Assembly (NCBI GenBank): GCA_024232355.1
Contig: JAAEPW010000261.1
Coordinates: 33,919 to 97,918 of the forward strand
Direction: 5' to 3'
Origin: Chloroflexota bacterium
Lineage (GTDB): Bacteria > Chloroflexota > Anaerolineae > B4-G1
DNA: 64,000 bases
Part shown: one piece after another, positions 17,715 through 25,987 of the stretch
Layout of the letters: each line of letters starts with the position of its first letter
Position numbering within the stretch: position 1 is the stretch's first letter
The notes under the pieces: model-generated
Database searches by the model: none
What the model saw: the letters and a program-made list of their open reading frames with translations, nothing else
What the model was told of the DNA's origin: nothing
Made by a program: the position numbers and the translations under genes

Positions 17715-19817
17715 ATGAGTGGACAAGTGAAGAAATGGGGTGCGCTCATCGTCCCTTTTTTGGAGGACGGGGCAAAGATCATACTGCTGATGTTTCTGGC
17801 TGTGGCGGCGTTCATCTTTCTCATCCACGCAACTATGGGATTTTTTCATCGCTACCCCTTGGACTATGGTGAAGCGCCCCTGGTTGACCAAGCGATGCGC
17901 TTGGCAGCCGGGCAGAGCATCTATCGCTCGGATCTTTCGTCACCTCCGTACACCATCTCCAACTATCCGCCACTCTACCCACTATCAATGGTTCCCTTTG
18001 TCAAGCTGTTCGGACCGAGCTTTTGGACGGGGCGTGTCATTTCGCTGTTGTCCACGCTGGCTTCGGCGGTATTCCTGGCGCGGATTGTCTACGCTTATTC
18101 GCAAGATCGTCTGGCTGCCATAATCACCGGCCTGCTTTTTCTGTCCATTCCTTACGTGGTCGGGTGGTCCCCCTTTGCGCGTGTGGACATGTTCGCCCTG
18201 GCTCTTAGCACAGCCGGGTTGTATGTGGTGGTCCGGTGGCCCGCGACTCGGCGGGGGCTAGTCATCTCGGCGCTGCTACTGGTCGCGGCGATCTACACGC
18301 GCCAATCCTATGGTCTGGCTGCGCCGCTGGCGGCTTTTGTCTGGCTGCTGACACAAGACCGGCAGCAAGCCCTCAAGCTAGCGGGGTTGGTCGGTGGGAT
18401 AGGCTTGATCCTCTTCCTGATCCTGAATCTACTTACCGGTGGTGGCTTTTTTTATCATGTCGTTACGGCCAACGTCAACGAATTTGATATTGAGACAGTC
18501 ACAAGGCACTGGCGTGATCTACGAGAGATGGCTTCCATCTTGCTCGTTATTGGTGGCGTGTCTCTGTTCTTTGCCCCTCGCCGGGTAAAGGTTTGGCCGC
18601 TCCTGATTCCATACCTGATAGGGAGTTGTATTTCGGCAGTGACCATCGGCAAAATAGGCTCCAACGTCAACTACTTGCTGGAGCTTTGCGCCGCTCTCAC
18701 CCTAGTGGCAGGCGCTCTTCTCGCCTGGAGTCGCGAGCGCCCCTGGCTGCGCACCCTCATGTTCATCCTGTTGATGTTGCAAGTTGGACAGTTGATGAGG
18801 GCCACTCTGGATGGCCCAGTCGGGCGTATGAAATGGCGACTTCAACCCGGGATAGAATTGGGGCGCTTGGAATGGATCGTCGAAACAGCAAAAGACCCGG
18901 TGTTGGCTGACGAGTTTATGGGCATGTTGACACTGCAAAACCGGTCGCTCTACATTCAGCCCTTTGAAGTCACGCAGATGGCCAATGCAGGCCTCTGGGA
19001 TCAGACAGATTTGCTGGAGAGTATCCGCAACCAGGAATTCCCTATCATTCTCATCCACCACTTTATGGGCTACTCGGTGTACAAAGAACGCTGGACACCA
19101 GAGATGATGTCGGCCATTACGGAGAACTATGCGGCCACCGACTTTTTGGGCCAAACTCTCGTCTTTCATCCCCGCGATGCAGAGAGTGTAGCGGTTGGCC
19201 TCGACGTCTGTCCCGGCGCCCCCTGGCGGCTGCCCACTCGCAGTGACATGGGGATGTGGTGGGTTACCTATCAACTTGGTTTCATGGGTGAGGGTTATGA
19301 AAACACCGTTCCGGTCTATGCCGTGGCCGATGGCTTGCTGTTGCGCCGCTCGAACTGGGATAGTGCTGTAGCGATTCAACACGACGACCCGGTGCGGCCT
19401 GGTGAGAAGGTATGGTCGTTCTACGGAGATATGGCCGATGGCGAGAATGGCGAGTCTTTCGTCGCTGCGGATTTCCCGCCCGGCAGCGAGAGCGTGCCTG
19501 TTCAAGAGGGACAGTTGCTCGGTTATCAAGGGACGTGGGGGCCAAGTCCAGGGACGTCTATTTGGACGCATTTGCACTTTGCCGTGGTCTCGGCGCTGGA
19601 GGACGGGTCCTTTCCGAATGAAATCGTGGGACTGGTGTCGGAGGACGAATTCTCCGTAGAGGATATCCCCCTAATTCTAGAGGATGTCGAGGTGCCCTCC
19701 ATAGACACAGAGATAACGTTTGCTCTCGACCCGTCACCATATCTGGGCACGATCCGCAGCCGAGTTATGGGTGTTCCTACCTGGTTGCCACTGAGCTGCC
19801 AGGAGAGCACGCCCTGA
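17715..19817 (+). CDS. GT-C-like polytopic membrane protein with degenerate M23 (LytM) tail
   Basis: 700 aa. The N-terminal 400 or so residues have about ten TM segments and an early acidic loop (YPLDYGEAPLVDQAMRLAAGQSIY in two parts), like lipid-linked-sugar glycosyltransferases of the GT39/GT-C type. A soluble domain follows, and the tail (about 520-640) is M23-like: VYAVADGLLL, VAIQHDD, VPVQEGQLLGYQG and THLHFAVV. The metal set is incomplete: the first His/Asp pair is absent and the loop reads YGDM without His, so it is probably not a peptidase. The start is set by GAGGAA 8 bases before ATG 17715. A paralogue lies at 25988. The donor and acceptor are unknown. Confidence 0.75.
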   Translation: MSGQVKKWGALIVPFLEDGAKIILLMFLAVAAFIFLIHATMGFFHRYPLDYGEAPLVDQAMRLAAGQSIYRSDLSSPPYTISNYPPLYPLSMVPFVKLFGPSFWTGRVISLLSTLASAVFLARIVYAYSQDRLAAIITGLLFLSIPYVVGWSPFARVDMFALALSTAGLYVVVRWPATRRGLVISALLLVAAIYTRQSYGLAAPLAAFVWLLTQDRQQALKLAGLVGGIGLILFLILNLLTGGGFFYHVVTANVNEFDIETVTRHWRDLREMASILLVIGGVSLFFAPRRVKVWPLLIPYLIGSCISAVTIGKIGSNVNYLLELCAALTLVAGALLAWSRERPWLRTLMFILLMLQVGQLMRATLDGPVGRMKWRLQPGIELGRLEWIVETAKDPVLADEFMGMLTLQNRSLYIQPFEVTQMANAGLWDQTDLLESIRNQEFPIILIHHFMGYSVYKERWTPEMMSAITENYAATDFLGQTLVFHPRDAESVAVGLDVCPGAPWRLPTRSDMGMWWVTYQLGFMGEGYENTVPVYAVADGLLLRRSNWDSAVAIQHDDPVRPGEKVWSFYGDMADGENGESFVAADFPPGSESVPVQEGQLLGYQGTWGPSPGTSIWTHLHFAVVSALEDGSFPNEIVGLVSEDEFSVEDIPLILEDVEVPSIDTEITFALDPSPYLGTIRSRVMGVPTWLPLSCQESTP

Positions 19818-19833
19818 GCAGGAGGGTTCCAAA

Positions 19834-20190
19834 ATGCTCGACAAAAATGGTCTACCAATAAAAAGGAACTCGTTATTAGTCATCCTCGCTATAGCCCTGT
19901 GGGCGTTTACGAGTGTTACGAGTTTCCTGGAGATTCTCACTGTTCGGACCATCGTGACCAGATTGTACGCTCACTTTGTCATAACTAACGAATTCGACGC
20001 CCGTGCGTATATGGGGGCGCAGGCGGTAGGTATAGGGGCACTGGTGATTATGGGCATCGTATGCATCGGGGTGGCTATCGGATGTGGGGAGTACCATCTC
20101 AGGCATTTCAATCACCCCAAATCCTGGAGACTTTTCGCGTGGACGATAGCTGCCGAGGTGGGCATTTTTATTTTAGCATCCTTTATCTGA
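19834..20190 (+). CDS. Small membrane protein, unknown
   Basis: 118 aa with three hydrophobic segments (about 13-32, 60-82, 100-118) and a charged stretch CGEYHLRHFNHPKSW between the last two. A clear GGAGG lies before the ATG, and the gene follows the GT-C/M23 gene by 16 bases, so they are probably co-transcribed. I do not recognise a family. A role with the preceding membrane protein is possible from position only. Confidence 0.65.
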   Translation: MLDKNGLPIKRNSLLVILAIALWAFTSVTSFLEILTVRTIVTRLYAHFVITNEFDARAYMGAQAVGIGALVIMGIVCIGVAIGCGEYHLRHFNHPKSWRLFAWTIAAEVGIFILASFI

Positions 20191-20256
20191 TGGCTTTGAC
20201 GTCACGCTCTCGCGCTTGCTGATAGGCAGAGTCGTCGCAAAAAACGATTTAATCCA

Positions 20257-21486
20257 ATGAATCCATCTGCTTTAACATTGACAAAAACCAACTCTCTCAA
20301 AGATCGAGACCGAATCCCCAACACGATCGGCTACTATGCGGCCTTTATCGCCCTGGGGATGAGCACAGCCTCCTTGGGACCCACATTGCCCGGATTGGCC
20401 GAAAATACCGGCTCCCAGCTTGGCGAGATCAGCTTTCTTTTTACGACCGGTGCGTTGGGATACCTGCTTGGCTCCTTTTTTGGGGGACGCTTGTACGATC
20501 GGGTGTCGGGTCATCGTTTGATGGCTGCCGTGCTCATCGTTATGGTCGTGATGCTGGCACTGGTCCCTTTACTGCCCCTACTGTGGTTATTGGCCATCGT
20601 CTTGATGGTCTTGGGGATGGCCCAAGGTACGCTGGACGTGGGCGGCAATACGCTGCTGGTCTGGGTGCATCGTGATAAAGTTGGGCCATTTATGAACGGA
20701 TTACATTTTTTCTTTGGCGTCGGTTCGTTACTGGCCCCCATTATCATTGCCCAGGTCGTATTGATCGGTGGCAGTATTGCGGCAAGCTGGAACAGCCTGG
20801 CGGCGTATTGGGTGTTGGCATTGCTGATGCTGCCAGTGATTGCCTGGTTGCTGCGCTTGCCCAGCCCGCAAACGCAGACAGTTTCCGAGGATGAACCGGA
20901 GGGAGAGCGACAAGTTAATCACCTATTGGTGGCTCTGATCGCCTTGTTCTTTGTGATCTATACGGGAGCAGAGGTCGGCTTTGGCGGCTGGGTGTTTACC
21001 TATGCCGTGAAAGTGAATCTGGGCACCGAAACGAGCGCTGCCTATCTGAACTCTGTGTTTTGGGGAGCGCTTACACTGGGCCGATTGTTGGCCATCCCTA
21101 TTGCCGCTCGTGTCCGGCCGCGCTTTATCCTGCTCAGCGATCTGGTTGGATGCCTGGCCAGTGTGGGCGTGATCTTGTTGTGGCCCAACGCACCAACGAT
21201 GCTCTGGTTGGGCACGTTTGGATTGGGATTTTCGATGGCCTCGATTTTCCCCACCATGATTTCTCTGGCCGAGCGCCGGATGACGATCACTGGCAAGGTC
21301 ACCAGTTGGTTTTTTGTCGGGACTAGCATAGGCGGTATGTTTTTGCCCTGGTTGATCGGGCAGCTTTTCGAGTCTGTCGGACCGCGAGCGATGATGTTCG
21401 CCGTTCTGGTGGACCTGGTCGCGGCAATGTTCGTTTTTGTCGGCGTGATGCGTTATTCGGCTCGATCTGTGATGGACAAAGTGTAG
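20257..21486 (+). CDS. MFS transporter
   Basis: 409 aa with about 12 TM segments in two halves joined by a charged loop (QTQTVSEDEPEGERQ, about 205-220). The MFS motif A region is GGRLYDRVSGHRLM in the loop after TM2. The second half contains YTGAEVGFGGWVFTYAV, common in sugar and fucose-permease-like MFS members. No strong ribosome site precedes the ATG. It sits in the cluster between the two GT-C/M23 paralogues. The substrate is unknown; a sugar or drug is equally possible. Confidence 0.88.
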   Translation: MNPSALTLTKTNSLKDRDRIPNTIGYYAAFIALGMSTASLGPTLPGLAENTGSQLGEISFLFTTGALGYLLGSFFGGRLYDRVSGHRLMAAVLIVMVVMLALVPLLPLLWLLAIVLMVLGMAQGTLDVGGNTLLVWVHRDKVGPFMNGLHFFFGVGSLLAPIIIAQVVLIGGSIAASWNSLAAYWVLALLMLPVIAWLLRLPSPQTQTVSEDEPEGERQVNHLLVALIALFFVIYTGAEVGFGGWVFTYAVKVNLGTETSAAYLNSVFWGALTLGRLLAIPIAARVRPRFILLSDLVGCLASVGVILLWPNAPTMLWLGTFGLGFSMASIFPTMISLAERRMTITGKVTSWFFVGTSIGGMFLPWLIGQLFESVGPRAMMFAVLVDLVAAMFVFVGVMRYSARSVMDKV

Positions 21487-21624
21487 AAAGCAAGACATCG
21501 GAAGTCTCAAAAGCACCGTCCGACAACTTTGAGATGATTGCAAACTTGTCTTACTTGTCATATGTTTAACGGAGACTTTCAAAGTCTGGTTGATTTTATA
21601 AACTCGTAAATTAGGAGGAGTAAT

Positions 21625-22059
21625 ATGGCAAACGTAGAGAAAACGATAGGATTTTTGAATCGCGTGCAGCTTTTTCAAGGACTAAAAAAGCGCCAGCTCA
21701 AACAGTTGGCCCAGAAATTCACGGTGCGCGACTATGCCGCGGGCAAAGAGATCGTGGCCCAGGGCAAGGGAGGTGAAGGCTTTTTTATCATCGAGTCTGG
21801 TGGAGCTGAGGCCGTCCGTCAGCGGGCCGATGGTGAGAAAATCGTGGTCAATACCTTTGGCCCCACCGACTTTTTCGGCGAGATCGCTTTGCTGGATGAC
21901 GGCCTGCGCACGGCAACTGTCGTCACCACCGGAGCGACCCAATGCCTGGTGCTCACCCGTTGGGATTTTCTCGCAGTGCTGAACGACGACGTGGATATCG
22001 CTATCACGATCCTGGAAGAGTTGGCCAAACGCTTCCGTATGGCGCTCGACGTTCTCTAG
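21625..22059 (+). CDS. Stand-alone cyclic nucleotide-binding domain protein
   Basis: 144 aa made up almost wholly of a CRP-type cyclic nucleotide-binding barrel: VQLFQGLKKRQLKQLAQKF, the phosphate-binding cassette FFGEIALLDDGLRTATV (Glu and Arg kept) and a C-terminal helix. There is no DNA-binding or membrane domain. AGGAGGAG lies before the ATG. The next gene encodes a class III cyclase-like protein, which suggests a local cNMP signal and receptor pair. The output partner is not evident. Confidence 0.87.
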   Translation: MANVEKTIGFLNRVQLFQGLKKRQLKQLAQKFTVRDYAAGKEIVAQGKGGEGFFIIESGGAEAVRQRADGEKIVVNTFGPTDFFGEIALLDDGLRTATVVTTGATQCLVLTRWDFLAVLNDDVDIAITILEELAKRFRMALDVL

Positions 22060-22090
22060 TTTGAAATTTGTGACAGGTTTCAAGCTCAAT

Positions 22091-22170
22091 ACGGTTCAGT
22101 TAGTGTAGTTTAGCCCCTTGTGGGCGTTTCTAGCGGGCACAAGGCCCTATGCTACTCTTTGACTGAACGG
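22091..22170. repeat. Foldback intergenic element (type with CCCCTTG core)
   Basis: The core runs from GTAG (22105) to CTAC (22155). GCCCCTTGTGGGC (22112-22124) faces GGGCACAAGGCCC (22134-22146). Outer arms GGTTCAGT and ACTGAACGG extend the pairing to about 22091-22170. The same sequence type recurs at 27999 and, reversed, at 33387. Confidence 0.75.
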
Positions 22171-22236
22171 AATTGATTTTAAGCTTGGTGAATTGGACCC
22201 AGTTTCCCAATTCATCAGTCTGTCGATTTCTCAACG

Positions 22237-25200
22237 ATGAAATGCCCAAACTGTGCCTATGACGGCCCGTCCGGTATGAAATTCTGCGGCATGTGCGGCC
22301 TGCGACTGGCGCGAGAATGCTCTGCTTGCGACTTTTGCAATCCGCCCGACTTTAACTTTTGCGGGCAATGCGGCACACCTCTAACCAAAGATTCGGCCTC
22401 ACCTCAGCCGCCGCTCGCTGTTGAGGATCAGACTGCCACACTGCCTGCTTCCCGATACCCCTCGCCGCCAATCTCCCTGGAAGGCGAACGCCGATTGGCC
22501 ACCGTAATCCTGGCCGACGTGACCGGTTCCACAAACCTCTTGGAACAGATCGGCACCGAAGCCTGGGTAGAGATGATGAACCGCATCCTCCAGATACTGG
22601 AAGCCGAGATCTATCGTTTTGGTGGAGAGGTGGACCAGTTTCGGGGTGACGGCCTGGTTGCCTTTTTCGGCACGACATCGGCGCACGAGGATGATCCGGA
22701 GCGGGCCGTATTGGCCGCTCTGGCGATGCAACAGGTGATCAGACCCTACGCGGCCGAACTGAGCGAGCGCGAATCCATCAATCTTTTGCTGCGCGTTGGC
22801 GTAAACACGGGGGATGTGATCGTCGCCAGCATTGGTGACAGCCGCCAGCACAGCGAAGACACGGCTATGGGGGAGGCCATTGCCGTCGCGGCCCGGATGG
22901 AGACCGCTGCCGAACCAGGCACTGTCCTGGTTAGTGAGAACACCTACCGTTTGCTTCAGTCACAGTTCGAATGGGAATCACTGGGTGAGATCATGATCAA
23001 GGGTGTGAGCCAGCCCATTGCCGTTTATCGCCCGCTGTTTCCACGAACTGACGTCGAGCAACCACATTCTCTGCAAGCCTATGGTCTCTCAACTCCGTTC
23101 ATCGGGCGCGAGGACGAGTTCCACACCCTCAAAAGCTGTGTCAAAGACCTGTATGATGGTCGGGGCGGAATCGCCATGGTGACGGGAGATAAAGGGATGG
23201 GCAAGTCCTTTTTGGTGAACGAGGTACGCCATCATTTTGTCCGCCATGGTGTGTTGTTAGCTGAAGCGTATGATAAAGAATCGTCTCCACCGGCTGCGTT
23301 AACCTGGCTGCGCGGGCGTTGCCGGTCCTACAGCCAGTCATCGCCTTACTCGATGTGGCTCGATTTGCTGCAAAACTGGCTGCACATACATCCGGCCGAG
23401 TCCAAGGAGACTGCGCGAGACCATCTTTGCCATCAGGCCAAGGCATTGTGGGGTGATCGTTGGACAGAACATTATCCCTACCTGGCTACTTTTCTCTCAC
23501 TTCCCTTGGAAGAAACTTTTGTCGAACGGATCAAATACCTGGACGCTGAAGGATTACGCCAACAGTTCTTTTTGACCATACAAAGTTGGGTAGAAGAGAT
23601 GTCCAAGCGTGGGCCTCTCGTGCTGGCTTTTGCAGACGTGCATTGGGCCGACACTACATCGTTGGGCCTATTAAAGTACTGTCTGCCCTTGTGCGATCAC
23701 CAAGCACTGCTCTGGCTGATCGTTTGTCGCCCGGATCGTTCTTCGCCAGCCTGGGAATTTCATCACCGGATCGAGACAGAGTACCCGCATCGACTGACCA
23801 CACTAACGCTTCCGCCATTGACTGACGATCAAAGCTGTGAATTCATAGACCAATTGGTTGGGCAAAAAGTACTGTCAGCGAATACGTGTACCCTCATCGC
23901 CGGCAAAGCCGAAGGAAACCCTTACTATGTTGGGGAACTCGTTCAGTCTTTGATCGAACAAGAGGTGTTGGTACGGGATGTCGAAACCAGTCGTTGGCGC
24001 GTGATGCGTGCCGTGGCCTCGCTCGATTTGCCGGACACGCTACAAAGCCTGCTGCTGGCACGCATTGACAACCTTTCGCGTGGTGAACGCCGCGTGCTCC
24101 AAATGGCTGCCGTGATCGGGCCTGTGTTCTGGTCGAACGTGCTGCAAGCTCTGGCTAGCGGCTCGGCAGCGTTGGAAACATCATCCCTAAAAGCACATCT
24201 GACGGCGCTACAGCGCGCGCAGTTGGTCAATGAGCGCCGGCGGGTGCCCGCTTTGGGAATGGAATATGTCTTCAAGTCTAACCTGATTCGGGATGCGGCC
24301 TACGAAGGTTTGCTCGGCACCCAGCGCGCAGTGTACCATCTTCAGGCAGCCGAATATCTCGAAGACTTTTTTGGGCTCGAGGCACTGTCGTCGTACTATG
24401 ACGTGCTGGCGTACCATTATTGTCAGGCCGGTCACCGGGGAAAAGAATTGTTCTATACGATTCAAGCTGCCGAACAAGCCCAAGAGATTTATGCCAATGC
24501 TGAAGCACTGGCGCATTATGCCCATGCTCTCGAGCTGCTGGATAAAATGGAAGAGTATGTGGCCAATGAGGATGGGAACGAGAACCGGCTCTATACCATC
24601 TCTACCCAACGTTTTGAAGCGCTCAACGGTCGGCGCAAGCTATCCTTCTTGATGGGCGATTTCGATGCGATGTGGGCCGATGCCCAAGCATTGCTCCCAC
24701 TGGCGCGTCAGTTGGATGATGACCCGGTATGGCTGGTTGACGCGCTTTTGGAACAGCCCGGGGTGGCGGGGTGGCGGCACAAGGAGGACCTAGACGCAGC
24801 CGTTCCGATGGCCCAACAAGCTTTGGCACTATCCCAACAACTGGGTGATCGTCACCGGGAAATGCAGTGCCTGACCGTTGTCGCTCGTCTGTGCTTGTGG
24901 CGTAACGATCCCCAAGCATGGGAACTCGCGGAACAAGCTTTTGAACTGGCCCAACAACTGGGGGACCAACGTCACGAGGTCGGCATTCTCATCGGAATGG
25001 GGCATATCTATGCCACGAGCGAACCAGAGCGCAGCATGAAATACTTGGAGGCCGCTCTTCCCATCAGCCAGGTTCTGGATGACAAGATGACTGAACTGGA
25101 AATTTTGGGTCTGATCGGCGTGCAACTTGAGAGCAGTGGTGACTATTGCCAAAGACTGACCGAGTGTTATGGAGAACGGTTACGCCTCAGTCGTGAGATT

Positions 25201-25974
25201 GGGCACCGTCCGGCAGAAGCTGAAACCTTGATGTTCTACGGTCAAATCCTGGCCCTTTATCTGGGTGATTATGAGGCGGGGTTGGCGATGTTGGAGGAGA
25301 GCCTCAGCATTTGGGAGGGGATGCCGGGCGAACTGTTTTGCTTGCTGCGTATTGCTCAGATTTATACTGTGCAGGCCCAGCACGACGAGGCATTTATGGT
25401 CCTTGAGCGCGCGCACCGCATTGGCGAGCGGTATTCGGAAGACATGGCGCGTACTGGCCTAGATCTAGTTTCCATCATTTTACACAACGCTCTTGGCGAT
25501 GAGGAGCACTTGGCCCTTGCACTGGAACTTGCCACGCAGAATCGCCAAGTATTTGTGGATAACTCACAGCTCTCAGATCAGTATCGTATGGTCGCTGCCT
25601 GCGAGGCGGCAGCCGCTCATCTTGGATTGTCCCAGGCGGTTGCCGACGCACCAAAGCATCAGCACCATCTACATCAGGCGTTAGAGTCGTCACAAGCGGC
25701 GCTGGATATCTACCAGTCTTTTGGATACGTCCGTCCCATAGAGTGTGTCAGCGAAGAGATCTTTTTCCGACACAGTCAGGCCCTGGCAGCCAACGGTCGC
25801 GAGGCAGAGGCTGCCGAATATCTCCAGCGCGCCCACGAAGAAATGATGCGCAAACACGATCTGATCCCACCGGACAGCTCTTTTCGCCGCACTTATTTGG
25901 ACAACATTCCCTTGCACCGCGATATTCGCGCGGCGTACACGGCAAATACCAACTTGCAAAGAGTGGCAGAGTGA
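22237..25974 (+). CDS. Zinc-ribbon / class III cyclase / AAA ATPase / TPR signalling protein
   Basis: 1245 aa. Residues 3-46 are a double zinc ribbon (CPNC, CGMC, CSAC and CGQC knuckles). Residues 86-230 are a class III nucleotide cyclase homology domain with both metal Asp (ILADVTGST, Asp94; FRGDG, Asp138) and the transition-state Arg (Arg220). The usual Asn four residues earlier is Ala216, which may lower activity. From about 285 there is an AAA/STAND-type ATPase: Walker A GDKGMGKS (317-324), Walker B LVLAFADVHWAD. The last 500 residues are helical TPR-like repeats. It is probably cytoplasmic, coupling a cyclase to a large sensor scaffold. No clear ribosome site is seen. Confidence 0.9.
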   Translation: MKCPNCAYDGPSGMKFCGMCGLRLARECSACDFCNPPDFNFCGQCGTPLTKDSASPQPPLAVEDQTATLPASRYPSPPISLEGERRLATVILADVTGSTNLLEQIGTEAWVEMMNRILQILEAEIYRFGGEVDQFRGDGLVAFFGTTSAHEDDPERAVLAALAMQQVIRPYAAELSERESINLLLRVGVNTGDVIVASIGDSRQHSEDTAMGEAIAVAARMETAAEPGTVLVSENTYRLLQSQFEWESLGEIMIKGVSQPIAVYRPLFPRTDVEQPHSLQAYGLSTPFIGREDEFHTLKSCVKDLYDGRGGIAMVTGDKGMGKSFLVNEVRHHFVRHGVLLAEAYDKESSPPAALTWLRGRCRSYSQSSPYSMWLDLLQNWLHIHPAESKETARDHLCHQAKALWGDRWTEHYPYLATFLSLPLEETFVERIKYLDAEGLRQQFFLTIQSWVEEMSKRGPLVLAFADVHWADTTSLGLLKYCLPLCDHQALLWLIVCRPDRSSPAWEFHHRIETEYPHRLTTLTLPPLTDDQSCEFIDQLVGQKVLSANTCTLIAGKAEGNPYYVGELVQSLIEQEVLVRDVETSRWRVMRAVASLDLPDTLQSLLLARIDNLSRGERRVLQMAAVIGPVFWSNVLQALASGSAALETSSLKAHLTALQRAQLVNERRRVPALGMEYVFKSNLIRDAAYEGLLGTQRAVYHLQAAEYLEDFFGLEALSSYYDVLAYHYCQAGHRGKELFYTIQAAEQAQEIYANAEALAHYAHALELLDKMEEYVANEDGNENRLYTISTQRFEALNGRRKLSFLMGDFDAMWADAQALLPLARQLDDDPVWLVDALLEQPGVAGWRHKEDLDAAVPMAQQALALSQQLGDRHREMQCLTVVARLCLWRNDPQAWELAEQAFELAQQLGDQRHEVGILIGMGHIYATSEPERSMKYLEAALPISQVLDDKMTELEILGLIGVQLESSGDYCQRLTECYGERLRLSREIGHRPAEAETLMFYGQILALYLGDYEAGLAMLEESLSIWEGMPGELFCLLRIAQIYTVQAQHDEAFMVLERAHRIGERYSEDMARTGLDLVSIILHNALGDEEHLALALELATQNRQVFVDNSQLSDQYRMVAACEAAAAHLGLSQAVADAPKHQHHLHQALESSQAALDIYQSFGYVRPIECVSEEIFFRHSQALAANGREAEAAEYLQRAHEEMMRKHDLIPPDSSFRRTYLDNIPLHRDIRAAYTANTNLQRVAE

Positions 25975-25987
25975 TTGGAGTGAGTTT

